Shown here: one piece after another, positions 26,129-34,507 of the stretch | Numbering within the stretch: position 1 is the stretch's first letter | Layout: each line of letters opens with the position of its first letter | Assembly (NCBI GenBank): GCA_029565935.1 | Contig: JAKQNF010000015.1 | Location: 44,782-108,781 of the forward strand | Source of the DNA: Bacillota bacterium | Lineage (GTDB): Bacteria; Bacillota; DTU025; MWDF01 | Direction: 5' to 3' | DNA length: 64,000 nt | Translations under genes and position numbers: made by a program | The notes under the pieces: generated by a model | The model's input: the letters and a program-made list of their open reading frames with translations, nothing else | Told to the model about the DNA's origin: nothing | Databases searched by the model: none

Positions 26129-26686
26129 ATGTTCCATCAGGAAGGCAACGGCCTCGACGCCAGATGTGTAAAGGAACTGCGCGGTCTTCTGGAAGGATTC
26201 GAGAACAAGCGCGAGGCCCTCATCCCCTGCCTTAACATTGCGCAAAGATGGCAGCATTACGTTTCCAGGGAAGCTGCCGCTTTCTTGGCGAAGGAGACGG
26301 ATACCAGCCTCGCCGAGGTCTATGGCGTGGCAACCTTCTATCACATGCTATCGGAGAGGCCGCTGGGGAAGAACGTGATCCGGGTGTGCGATTGCCTAAC
26401 ATGCCACGTCAAGGGTGGCCCGGCCATTCTAGGCGCCCTAAAGGAGGAGCTGGGCGTCGAAATCGGAGGGACGACGAAGGACGGCAAAGTATCCCTTCTA
26501 GAGAGCCCATGCATGGGGCTGTGCGACATAGCGCCCGCGATCATGGTCAACGACCAGGCGTTCGGCAACCTGACGCCAAAGCGCGCGAAGGATATCGCAA
26601 AGGCCGTCAAAATAGGCGTCTCGCGAAGCCCAGCAGGCCGCAAAAGGCCAGGCAAGAGCGGCTTAAGATCGAAGGTGATCGCATGA
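26129..26686 (+). CDS. hydC: [FeFe]-hydrogenase HydC subunit, NuoE-like [2Fe-2S] protein
   Basis: A 185-aa thioredoxin-like ferredoxin. The four cluster ligands follow the NuoE pattern: C87 and C92 (C-x4-C, in VCDCLTCHVKGG) and C128 and C132 (C-x3-C, in SPCMGLCDIAP). SLAEVYGVATFYHML is the typical preceding block. It passes electrons between the flavin subunit and the hydrogenase subunit. The ATG at 26129 is preceded by GAGAGGA; the stop overlaps the next start (ATGA). A basic tail after residue 160 is slightly longer than usual. Confidence 0.93.
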   Translation: MFHQEGNGLDARCVKELRGLLEGFENKREALIPCLNIAQRWQHYVSREAAAFLAKETDTSLAEVYGVATFYHMLSERPLGKNVIRVCDCLTCHVKGGPAILGALKEELGVEIGGTTKDGKVSLLESPCMGLCDIAPAIMVNDQAFGNLTPKRAKDIAKAVKIGVSRSPAGRKRPGKSGLRSKVIA

Positions 26687-27897
26687 GGATACTGACTCAA
26701 AACTTCGACAAACCCAACTCGCAATCGATATCGGTCTACGGGGAATACCTCGCGCTCAGGAAGGCCCTCTCTATGAGGCCTGCCGGCATCATCGCCGAGG
26801 TAAGAGCGTCCAAGATGCTAGGAAGGGGCGGCGCGGCCTTCCCCACCGGGATCAAGTGGGAATTCGCGAGGAGATCGACCGATTTCCCCAAGTACATAGT
26901 CGCGAACGCGGACGAGGGCGAGCCCGGCACCTTCAAGGACAAGGCGATACTGGAGAAGGATCCGCACAGGCTGCTCGAGGGAATCATAATAGCGGGCTAT
27001 GCTATCGGAGCCTCAGAGGGTTTCATCTATACGAGGGCGGAGTATCCAAAGGCGAAGAAGGTGCTCGCGTGGGCGATCTCTGAGGCCGAGGACCACGGCT
27101 ACCTAGGCGATAACGTGATAGCGCCCGGCTTCTCGTTCAGGATCCATTCGTGCACAGGGGCGGGCGCATACGTATGCGGGGATGAGACCGCGCTTCTAGA
27201 TTCGATGGAGGGCTTCCGGGGCTGCCCGAGGCTGAAACCGCCCTATCCCACGGATATGGGGCTAAGGAACAAGCCCACGGTGATAAACAACATCGAGACC
27301 CTCGCCAACATACCGACGATAATCAAGAAGGGCGGGGAGTGGTACAGCAAGATCGGAAGCCCTAATTCACCGGGCACCAAGCTCATGAGCGTGAGCGGTT
27401 TCGTAAAGAGGCCCGGGCTCTACGAAGTAGATACCGGCACCACGCTCGGCGAGCTTATAAGGGATTACTGCGGTGGGGTCGTCGGCAAGTTCAAGGCGGC
27501 ATTGCCCGGCGGGGTCTCCACTAAGTTCGTTACGCAGCTTGACGTCCCGATAGACGTGCCCTCGCTGGTGGACGTGGGAAGCCTTCCCGGAACAGGAGCG
27601 GTGGTAGTCCTCAACGACACGGTAAGCATGGTGGACGCGGCGAAGAACTGCGTGAAGTTCTTCGCAGACGAATCATGCGGCAAGTGCACGCCGTGCCGCG
27701 AGGGCACCCATAGGGCATACGAGATATTGGACCGTTTTTCGCACATGGAGGGCAGCCTGGATGATCTGGGGCTCCTAAGGGAGCTGCACGCCGTTATGTA
27801 CGATACCGCTAACTGCGGCCTGGGCCAGTCGGCCCTCAATCCCGTCGTCAGCGCGATCGACAAGTTCGAAGACGAGTTCAAGCGCTGCGTCGGGTAG
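26683..27897 (+). CDS. hydB: [FeFe]-hydrogenase HydB subunit, NuoF-like NAD(H)/FMN protein (short form)
   Basis: A 404-aa NuoF-like protein. The FMN/NAD-binding Rossmann blocks are GRGGAAFPTGIKWEFA, NADEGEPGTFKDKAI and GAGAYVCGDETALLDS. The [4Fe-4S] site is SCGKCTPCREGT with a distal Cys in NCGLGQS. It lacks both the N-terminal thioredoxin-like domain and the C-terminal two-cluster ferredoxin domain found in the roughly 600-aa HydB of Thermotoga and clostridia. The ATG at 26683 overlaps the hydC stop. It exchanges electrons with NAD(H). Whether this short form still bifurcates to ferredoxin is open. Confidence 0.92.
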   Translation: MRILTQNFDKPNSQSISVYGEYLALRKALSMRPAGIIAEVRASKMLGRGGAAFPTGIKWEFARRSTDFPKYIVANADEGEPGTFKDKAILEKDPHRLLEGIIIAGYAIGASEGFIYTRAEYPKAKKVLAWAISEAEDHGYLGDNVIAPGFSFRIHSCTGAGAYVCGDETALLDSMEGFRGCPRLKPPYPTDMGLRNKPTVINNIETLANIPTIIKKGGEWYSKIGSPNSPGTKLMSVSGFVKRPGLYEVDTGTTLGELIRDYCGGVVGKFKAALPGGVSTKFVTQLDVPIDVPSLVDVGSLPGTGAVVVLNDTVSMVDAAKNCVKFFADESCGKCTPCREGTHRAYEILDRFSHMEGSLDDLGLLRELHAVMYDTANCGLGQSALNPVVSAIDKFEDEFKRCVG

Positions 27898-27909
27898 ATG
27901 GGAGGAAGC

Positions 27910-29625
27910 ATGATACACATAACTATAGATAACAAGGAGACGCTGGTGGAAGAGGGCACGACCATACTCGAGGCCGCGCAGCAGATACCCGTCATAATCC
28001 CCACCTTGTGTCATTTCGAGGGCCTTTCGGATTTCGGAGGATGCCGTGTCTGTATGGTCGAAGTCGAGAAGGAACCCCGTCTTACCCCTGCCTGTTCAAG
28101 GCTTGCGGCCGAAGGCATGGTGGTGAGGACCAACACGGACAGGGTGAGAAGGTCCAGGAAGCTGAACTTGGAGCTCATGCTTGCGAACCATCCCTACGAC
28201 TGCCTGTCCTGCGTGCGCAATCAGAAATGCGACCTGCAGAGGCTTGCTTACGAGTTCGGTGTCGATAAGGTCAGGTTCCACGGATCGAAACCGGATTTCC
28301 TGATCGACGGCACCTCGCCTTCCATAGTCAGGGACCCCAACCTTTGCATCCTGTGCGGGCGCTGCGTAAGGACCTGCGCCGAAGTGCAGGGCATAAAGGC
28401 CGTGGACTTCTCCCACAGGGCGCACGACTCGAAGGTGAGCACGGCGTTCGAGGAGGACATAGCCAAGGTGGAGTGCGTCAACTGCGGGCAGTGCATACTG
28501 GGCTGCCCTGTCGGCGCCATCAAGGAGCGCAGCAGCATTGATGAAGTCTGGGCCGCCTTGAACGACCCGTCCAAGCATGTCGTCGTCCAGGAGGCTCCGG
28601 CAGTGAGGGTCGCCTTGGGTGAGGAATTCGGGATGGAACCCGGGGCGCTCGTCGAAGGGAAGATGTACTCCGCGCTACGCGAGCTCGGTTTCGACAAGGT
28701 GTTCGATACCAACTTCACCGCGGACCTCACCATAATCGAGGAGGGCAGCGAGCTGATAGATCGGATAACCAATGGAGGTGTCCTGCCCCTTATCACTTCA
28801 TGCTCGCCCGGATGGATAAAATACGCCGAGCATTTCTATCCGGACCTGCTGGACCATCTTTCGACATGCAAGTCGCCCCAGCAGATGTTCGGCACGCTCG
28901 CCAAGACCTATTACGCGGAGAAAACCGGCATAGATCCTGCGAGCATCGTATCGGTGTCGGTCATGCCGTGCACCGCCAAGAAGTTCGAGTGCCAGCGCCC
29001 TGAGATGAGGACGAGCGGTTACCAGGACGTGGACTACGTTCTGACTACAAGGGAGCTCGCCTCCATGATCAGGCAGGCCGGCATAGATTTCGCCCATGAG
29101 CAGGATTCGAAGGCGGACTCTCTGATAGGCGCCTATACCGGCGCCGGGACCATCTTCGGCGCTACTGGAGGCGTCATGGAGGCGGCGCTCAGAACTGCGT
29201 ACGAGCTTATAACGAAGAGCACCCTGCCAAAGCTTGATTTCAAGTCCGTCCGTGGCATGGAAGGCATAAAGGAGGCTAACGTCAGGATCGGGGACTTGAA
29301 GGTCAAGGTGGCGGTGGCGCATGGGCTTTCCAATGCCAAGAAGCTTATGGACAAGATTCGCTCGGGCGAGGCCGACTATCATTTCGTAGAGATAATGACA
29401 TGCCCCGGTGGGTGCGTGGGAGGCGGCGGACAGCCCATAGGCGTGACGCTGAAGAAGAAGATGGCCAGGGCCAAGGCGCTCTACAGCGAGGATAGGGGGA
29501 TGGCTTTAAGGAAATCGCACGAAAACCCGGAGGTCATAAAGCTCTACAAGGAATATCTGGGGGAGCCCCTCGGACACCGGTCGCACGAACTGTTGCATAC
29601 GAGCTATGTAAAGAGAAGTGCCTGA
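27910..29625 (+). CDS. hydA: [FeFe]-hydrogenase catalytic subunit HydA
   Basis: A 571-aa modular hydrogenase. The N-terminal [2Fe-2S] domain has cysteines in TLCHFEGLSDFGGCRVCMVE. A His-ligated cluster region follows (HPYDCLSCVRNQKCDLQ), then a two-cluster ferredoxin domain (CILCGRCVRTCAEVQG and CVNCGQCILGCPVGAI). The H-cluster signatures are complete: L1 TSCSPGW, L2 MPCTAKKFEC, L3 CPGGCVGGGGQP. It makes or oxidises H2 in the cytoplasm. The start at 27910 follows GGAGG; an ATG at 27898 would place that ribosome site inside the gene. Maturases HydE, HydF and HydG are not in the window. Confidence 0.95.
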   Translation: MIHITIDNKETLVEEGTTILEAAQQIPVIIPTLCHFEGLSDFGGCRVCMVEVEKEPRLTPACSRLAAEGMVVRTNTDRVRRSRKLNLELMLANHPYDCLSCVRNQKCDLQRLAYEFGVDKVRFHGSKPDFLIDGTSPSIVRDPNLCILCGRCVRTCAEVQGIKAVDFSHRAHDSKVSTAFEEDIAKVECVNCGQCILGCPVGAIKERSSIDEVWAALNDPSKHVVVQEAPAVRVALGEEFGMEPGALVEGKMYSALRELGFDKVFDTNFTADLTIIEEGSELIDRITNGGVLPLITSCSPGWIKYAEHFYPDLLDHLSTCKSPQQMFGTLAKTYYAEKTGIDPASIVSVSVMPCTAKKFECQRPEMRTSGYQDVDYVLTTRELASMIRQAGIDFAHEQDSKADSLIGAYTGAGTIFGATGGVMEAALRTAYELITKSTLPKLDFKSVRGMEGIKEANVRIGDLKVKVAVAHGLSNAKKLMDKIRSGEADYHFVEIMTCPGGCVGGGGQPIGVTLKKKMARAKALYSEDRGMALRKSHENPEVIKLYKEYLGEPLGHRSHELLHTSYVKRSA

Positions 29626-29673
29626 GGCAAGAGACCGGCATCGGCAACGGTAAGATGACATATGACCTGCAAG

Positions 29674-29709
29674 ACGGACGGGGCGCCTTAATAATAGCGC
29701 CCCGTCCGT
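29674..29709. terminator. 13-bp perfect hairpin between convergent hydA and hcp
   Basis: ACGGACGGGGCGC and its exact complement flank a 10-nt loop. There is no long T-run on either strand. It lies midway between two converging operons and probably ends both transcripts. Confidence 0.65.
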
Positions 29710-29770
29710 TGCTCATCGTATTATCCCAAGGGTTTTTCCTGGAACCTGGAACATAGATGGCCGTGCCGAT

Positions 29771-31435
29771 CTAGCCCAATATCGCCTTGAGGTCTTCGCT
29801 GGCCGTCGTTATCGGCATTATGTTGAACTTCTGGTTGAGGGCGGACACTACCGCCGGCGTCAGGAACGCCGGGAGCGTAGGTCCCAGCCTGATATTACGG
29901 ATCCCAAGATAAAGCAACGATAGCAATATACAGACGGCCTTCTGCTCATACCATGAGAGAACCAGCGACAAGGGCAGGCTGTTGACGTCGGTGTTGAAGG
30001 CCTTGGCCAGCTCCATGGCTATAACGACGGCGGAATAGGCATCGTTGCACTGGCCTACGTCAAGAAGGCGCGGTATGCCGCCGATATCCCCGAACTGCAG
30101 CTTGTTGAATCGGAACTTGCCGCAGGCCAAGGTCAGAATCACGCAATCGTCCGGCACCGACTGTGCGAACTCCGTGTAATAGTTGCGCCCGCTCTTGGCT
30201 CCGTCGCATCCTCCTATAAGGAAGAACCTTCGGATCTTCCCGTTCTTTACGGCCTCGATGACCTTGCCGGCGACGCCCATCACCGCATTGTGTCCGAAAC
30301 CGACGGTTACGAATTCCTCAGGACCGTCAGATTCGAATCCCGAAGCGGCAAGCGCGGCCTCTATGGCGGGGGTGAAGTCCCTGTCGGCTATGTGGACGAC
30401 GCCCGGCCATGCTACCAATCCGCTCGTAAAGATGCGGCCTTTATAACCGTCCTGCGGTTTTTGTATGCAGTTCGTGGTCATTACTATGGAACCGGGGAAG
30501 GCGTCGAACTCCTTGCGCTGATCCTGCCACGCGCCACCGTAGTTGCCCACCAGGTGGGCATATTTCTTCAGCCCGGGGTAACCGTGCGCCGGCAGCATCT
30601 CGCCATGGGTATAGACGTTTATGCCCTTGCCCTGGGTCTGGCGCAATATGGCCTCCAGGTCTTTCAGGTCGTGCCCCGATACCAGCAGGGCCTTGCCCTT
30701 GATGGGCGTCACTCTGACCTTCGTGGGGACAGGATCGCCGTACGCCGAGGTATTGGCCTTGTCCAGCATGGACATGACCTTTATGTTGACCTCGCCGACC
30801 CTCATCGCCATCGACAGTGCATCGTCTAGGTTAACGTCGCGCCTTGACAGGAAGCACATCGCCTCATGGAAGAAAGCGTACACGGAATCATCCTCTACGC
30901 CGAGGATGAGTGCGTGGTCGGCATAGGCGGCCATCCCTTTCAGCCCGAAGAGCACAAGGTCGAGCACTCCCGCAATATCAGGTCCCATGTTCCCTATGCG
31001 TCCGGCAAGCTCCTTCGTCGCTTCCTTCCCTTGGGCAACCAGTCCATCGATGTCATCCGCAAGTTGCCACGCAGCAGGTGCTCCCAGCTCTAAGGGTGCC
31101 TTGGCCTTGATGCCTCGCTTCTTGCATCCATCCTCGTAATCTCTCTTCAGCTGCGCCTTCACTTCCGATACGCGACTTGTAACAGCAGCCAGCCTCTCAG
31201 GGTCGAAATTCACGTTAGTCACGGTAGTAAACAGGGATTCGATCACGAGGCGGTCGGCCTTCGGCGTCGCTAGGCCCAGCTCCCTGCATGCCCTGGCGTA
31301 CAGCGATACGCCCTGCGCGGCATGGATCAGAAGGTCCTGGAGAGAGGCGACGTTCGCGTCCTTGCCGCACACTCCCATTACGGTACACCCACTCCCCCCT
31401 TGGCCGCTCCGTTGCTCGCATTGATAACAGAACAT
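29771..31435 (-). CDS. hcp: Hydroxylamine reductase / hybrid cluster protein
   Basis: A 554-aa Hcp. The N-terminal cluster cysteines are C3, C6, C17 and C23 in MFCYQCEQ and GCTVMGVCGKDANV; the spacing between C6 and C17 is two residues longer than in Desulfovibrio Hcp. Hybrid-cluster ligand regions MTTNCIQKPQ, GGCDGAKSGRNYY, LACGKFRFNK and DVGQCNDAYSA are present. It reduces NO or hydroxylamine under nitrosative stress. AGGAGG precedes the ATG at 31435. The upstream rrf2 gene is only 87 nt away on the same strand, so the two form an operon. Confidence 0.95.
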   Translation of the reverse strand: MFCYQCEQRSGQGGSGCTVMGVCGKDANVASLQDLLIHAAQGVSLYARACRELGLATPKADRLVIESLFTTVTNVNFDPERLAAVTSRVSEVKAQLKRDYEDGCKKRGIKAKAPLELGAPAAWQLADDIDGLVAQGKEATKELAGRIGNMGPDIAGVLDLVLFGLKGMAAYADHALILGVEDDSVYAFFHEAMCFLSRRDVNLDDALSMAMRVGEVNIKVMSMLDKANTSAYGDPVPTKVRVTPIKGKALLVSGHDLKDLEAILRQTQGKGINVYTHGEMLPAHGYPGLKKYAHLVGNYGGAWQDQRKEFDAFPGSIVMTTNCIQKPQDGYKGRIFTSGLVAWPGVVHIADRDFTPAIEAALAASGFESDGPEEFVTVGFGHNAVMGVAGKVIEAVKNGKIRRFFLIGGCDGAKSGRNYYTEFAQSVPDDCVILTLACGKFRFNKLQFGDIGGIPRLLDVGQCNDAYSAVVIAMELAKAFNTDVNSLPLSLVLSWYEQKAVCILLSLLYLGIRNIRLGPTLPAFLTPAVVSALNQKFNIMPITTASEDLKAILG

Positions 31436-31522
31436 AGATATCCCTCCTGTCGATGAAAGTAGTCGTCTTATGGAAAGCTGCCTGCCCATTGCTTTTTCGG
31501 ACTCTGGACGCCTTCGCGCCGT

Positions 31523-31927
31523 TCAGTAATCGGAGAGCTTCTTGGATCCCAGGAAGTCCCGGAACTCGGCCGTAATCCGCTGCGGCAGGTCGCTCAGGAT
31601 GCACTCCGCGAAAGGACATGCCCCGGGTTTGGTCCTGTTCACGCAAAGCTGCGTTTCGATCGGTCCTTCGATTGTCTCGTAGACTTGAAGAAGGCTGATC
31701 TCCCCTGCAGGACGCGCCAGGAAGAAACCGCCCTTTGGCCCCCTCGACGATTCTAGGAATCCGGCCTTTACAAGGCGCTGGAGTACCTTTGACAGGTGTG
31801 CTTGGGAAAAACTTCCAGCTTGTGAGATCTCCTTGACCGTCACAGGTACTCCATCAGCTTTAGCTATATATACCATTCCGTGAAGTGCGAGTGACGTAGC
31901 CTCGGATATCTGGATCGCAGTCGTCAT
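31523..31927 (-). CDS. Rrf2-family iron-sulfur transcriptional regulator
   Basis: A 134-aa Rrf2 protein. The winged helix covers roughly residues 1-80 (ISEATSLALHGMVYIAK, QAHLSKVLQRLVKAGFLESSRGPKGGFFLARP). Three cysteines, C-x8-C-x4-C (LCVNRTKPGACPFAEC), match the cluster-binding region of NsrR/IscR-type sensors. Its position in front of hcp strongly suggests an NO- or redox-responsive regulator of hcp. AGGAGG lies 9 nt before the ATG at 31927. Confidence 0.93.
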   Translation of the reverse strand: MTTAIQISEATSLALHGMVYIAKADGVPVTVKEISQAGSFSQAHLSKVLQRLVKAGFLESSRGPKGGFFLARPAGEISLLQVYETIEGPIETQLCVNRTKPGACPFAECILSDLPQRITAEFRDFLGSKKLSDY

Positions 31928-31999
31928 TGCCAAAGTCCTCCTATGATCTTGTGTGATGGTCCGTAAACGTTCGCATGCCTTGGCAGAGATATATATCGA

Positions 32000-32017
32000 T
32001 ATTATGGTACCATAATA
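32000..32017. promoter_or_regulatory. Perfect 18-bp palindrome, probable Rrf2 operator
   Basis: TATTATGGTACCATAATA is its own reverse complement. It lies 73 nt upstream of the rrf2 start, where the operon promoter should be, and AT-rich -10-like sequence overlaps it. Rrf2 regulators bind AT-rich dyads of this size, so autoregulation of rrf2-hcp is likely. Confidence 0.65.
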
Positions 32018-32297
32018 CCTATTTAAATAAATGCCCAAATTGCCGTAAAATGACGAAAAGCACCGGCGTACTTGATGCCTTTCGGACGGATATAAACGAA
32101 GCTAGGATGACGGCTGGTAAACCGGAAGCCCATATGCATCCGCACTGTACTTGGAGAGAACTTCTCTTGTGGAGCAGGGGTTATGCTCACCGACGAGGTG
32201 GACTTCTATAGTATGTATCACCAGGAAGTGAACATAGGCGGCGTATCTCTTATACAGCGTATAAGTGGCTGCGTGCCGATGCCTGAAAGGGGGTCAG
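32018..32297. other. Intergenic region with a second dyad
   Basis: This stretch has no supported gene. A dyad CTTATAC-AGC-GTATAAG lies at 32249-32265, just ahead of the small reading frame that follows, and might be an operator. Confidence 0.35.
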
Positions 32298-32465
32298 GTG
32301 AACGAGCCTAGAATCATCACAAGGCTTGTCGACAAGAAGACCAGACAGGGAAACCTCCGTCCCATCCATATTCAGGAGCTTGAAATCTACAGCAAGCCCG
32401 ACCGAAGGCCGCATGTAGTTTGGACGGTCATCTTAAAGTTACTTCTGAGATCTTCGCGTCAATGA
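32298..32465 (+). CDS. Possible small protein, unknown
   Basis: A 55-codon frame starting GTG behind AAAGGGGG, predicted VNEPRIITRLVDKKTRQG at the start and rich in basic residues. It ends 7 nt inside the 3' end of the convergent cinA gene. I recognise no family; support is only the ribosome site and the upstream dyad. Confidence 0.25.
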   Translation: MNEPRIITRLVDKKTRQGNLRPIHIQELEIYSKPDRRPHVVWTVILKLLLRSSRQ

Positions 32466-33676
32466 TTCAAAAATCGCCTGATCATATCGAACGCCCTGCT
32501 AGACGCGATTAAGTCAACGTATTCGGCATCCCGGCTCGATGGATAGTCGTACGTTTCGGTCTTGACCTTCGTACCGTCTACTACAGCGATGCATATGGTT
32601 CCGGCTCCTTTGATCAGCCCGACGCCAAGATCGGCCCGCGTAAGCTCCTCAATTCCCGAAGCCAGCGAAATGGCCGCGTCCTGAAGGGCATCGTGCGTAG
32701 GCCCTTCTGGCCTTTCCCGCTTTCCGATCAAACAGTCCATCCCGGACAGGCTGCCACTAGTCATGCCAAGTTTTAGCACCTCGGCCGATCCTGCCACCTC
32801 TGACAGGCGTTCTACGGCCATACCGCCTGTGCCCACCTCGGCCAGGGCTATCGTCCTTCCAAGGCCGTTCAGCAATCCCACGACATGCCGTTCTATGGAA
32901 TCGACATCCACTCCATATACGTAATCTCCAAGCCTGCTCCTTATCTCCTCGACCACCGGATCCATCAACCTGTGCGCTTCCGCCTCGTCATGGGCCTTCG
33001 CCGTCACACGAAGTATGCATTCGCCGGACTTGGCATACGGAGCCACGGTCGGGTTGGTCATGGATTCCATGATATCCAGCACCCTTTCCTCCATCGTGGA
33101 TTCTCCTAAGCCTATGACCCTGATGACGCGCGAGAAGAGCATGCTGTCCGAGTACTTCTTCAGGTACGGGGCTACAAGGTTGTCGAACATGGGCTTCATC
33201 TCTCTCGGGGGCCCGGGCATCATGATGGCGATCTTGCCGTCTTCGCCCTCTATGATGCACCCAGGCGCCGTGCCCTGAGGATTGTCCAGCACTATCGAAC
33301 CTTCGGGCATCATTGCCTGTTTCTTGTTGTTCACGGTCATGGTCCTGTGATTATGTGCGAAGAAGCAGGTTAGGTCGTTAAGGCACCTCTCGTTCATCAT
33401 GAGCTTGCGCCCGAAGCTCTCCGCCACCGTCTCCTTGGTAAGGTCGTCGTACGTAGGGCCTAATCCTCCCGTCGTTATGATCACATCAGCCCGGCCCTTC
33501 GCGATCTCCAGCGCCCTGCCGAATCTCTCGGCATTGTCGCCCACCACCGTCTGGTAGTAGACGTCTATCCCGAGCTTCGCCAATCCTGCCGCTATGTACT
33601 GGGCGTTCGTGTTAACTATGTCGCCCAGGAGTATCTCGGTCCCTACGCATATGATCTCGCAGGATGTCTTCTTCAA
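32459..33676 (-). CDS. cinA: CinA-like protein: MoaB/MogA-type domain plus degenerate PncC (NMN deamidase) domain
   Basis: A 405-aa CinA-like protein. The N-terminal part (EIICVGTEILLGDIVNTNAQ, TGGLGPTYDDLTKE, GPPREMKPMF) is a typical CinA domain, linked in the family to ADP-ribose/NMN metabolism. The C-terminal PncC-like domain lacks its active site: the usual ESCTGG is EVGTGG (about residues 280-285), so the catalytic Ser and the following Cys are gone. The TTG at 33676 behind GAGGGG is preferred; an ATG at 33724 overlaps the stop of a small upstream frame and is an alternative adding 16 residues. Confidence 0.88.
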   Translation of the reverse strand: MKKTSCEIICVGTEILLGDIVNTNAQYIAAGLAKLGIDVYYQTVVGDNAERFGRALEIAKGRADVIITTGGLGPTYDDLTKETVAESFGRKLMMNERCLNDLTCFFAHNHRTMTVNNKKQAMMPEGSIVLDNPQGTAPGCIIEGEDGKIAIMMPGPPREMKPMFDNLVAPYLKKYSDSMLFSRVIRVIGLGESTMEERVLDIMESMTNPTVAPYAKSGECILRVTAKAHDEAEAHRLMDPVVEEIRSRLGDYVYGVDVDSIERHVVGLLNGLGRTIALAEVGTGGMAVERLSEVAGSAEVLKLGMTSGSLSGMDCLIGKRERPEGPTHDALQDAAISLASGIEELTRADLGVGLIKGAGTICIAVVDGTKVKTETYDYPSSRDAEYVDLIASSRAFDMIRRFLNH

Positions 33677-33720
33677 GCTAAACAACCCCTCGCATCCGGC
33701 CGGCCCTTCCCATGAATTGA

Positions 33721-33921
33721 TCATGGCTTGGCCCGCAGCCTCGCTAATGGAATCTTACCATCATTGGCGACAATCATTAACCAGTTCCTTCTTTCCCCGT
33801 CAGCCCGGCCGTACGTCCTCTCCGGAAGGCCCGATGCTTGTATCCCGAATAATGGTGATGGATACGGCACCTTCTTATGCCCAGATGCGACTGCCCGTCC
33901 GATTCGCATGCCATCGATCAT
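33721..33921 (-). CDS. Possible small protein upstream of cinA, unknown
   Basis: A 66-codon frame whose ATG has AGGAG at good spacing and whose stop overlaps an ATG of cinA (ATGA). Those two signs suggest a real coupled gene. Codon use is ordinary and no family is recognised; it could be a leader. Confidence 0.28.
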   Translation of the reverse strand: MIDGMRIGRAVASGHKKVPYPSPLFGIQASGLPERTYGRADGERRNWLMIVANDGKIPLARLRAKP

Positions 33922-33977
33922 TGATACGCTCCTAATCCTTTGGTTATCATGAGGGTAGGATCAGGAGGCGATGGAAG

Positions 33978-34406
33978 ATGGCAAGGCTGCTGGGACAAGA
34001 CGAGATACCCGGAGCGCTCGACATTTCGTGGCAGGTCTTTTCGGAGTTCGAAGCTCCTGAGTATTCCCCTGAAGGCGTCAAGGCCTTCAGGTCGTTTCTG
34101 GAATGCGAAGCTGCGATTAAAGACCTTACTTTCTACGGAGAGTTCGTAGAAGAGGACCTTGCGGGAATAATCGCCATGCGCGGCGACAGTCACATCAGCA
34201 TGCTCTTCGTGAAGAAGCAGTACCATAGACGCGGGATCGGCAAGGCGCTGCTGAAGCATGCCATCGAGAACAGCCAAGCAGACAAGATCACCGTGCATTC
34301 ATCGCCTTATGCTCTGGAGTTCTACCGCAGGTTGGGTTTCGTCGATACGGACGTAGAACAGGTCCGCGACGGCATAAGGTTCATACCGATGATCCTGAGC
34401 CGGTGA
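33978..34406 (+). CDS. GNAT-family N-acetyltransferase
   Basis: A 142-aa GNAT protein of common length. The acetyl-CoA-binding motif A is LFVKKQYHRRGIGKALLKHA (R-x-x-G-I-G-K), and motif B is SSPYALEFYRRLGFVDTD. The substrate is unknown. GGAGG lies upstream of the ATG. It is divergent from cinA and convergent with the larA homologue. Confidence 0.9.
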   Translation: MARLLGQDEIPGALDISWQVFSEFEAPEYSPEGVKAFRSFLECEAAIKDLTFYGEFVEEDLAGIIAMRGDSHISMLFVKKQYHRRGIGKALLKHAIENSQADKITVHSSPYALEFYRRLGFVDTDVEQVRDGIRFIPMILSR

Positions 34407-34454
34407 GAGCTGCTCCCCTTCCAGAACGCGTCCTTAGCCAATGGATGATGGCAT

Positions 34455-34486
34455 AAAAAAGGACAGGGATCGTAAAATCCCTGTCC
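34455..34486 (-). terminator. Rho-independent terminator of the second lar/liv operon
   Basis: Ten-bp stem GGACAGGGAT/ATCCCTGTCC, six-nt loop, followed by TTTTTT on the minus strand, 22 nt past the larA-like stop. Confidence 0.9.
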
Positions 34487-34507
34487 GATGTCCCTATTGT
34501 CTCTGTC

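Noticed and set aside
26248..26682. N-terminal extension of HydB by about 145 residues
   Set aside because: This stretch is an out-of-frame reading of the hydC gene. The HydB family start and an ATGA overlap place the true start at 26683.
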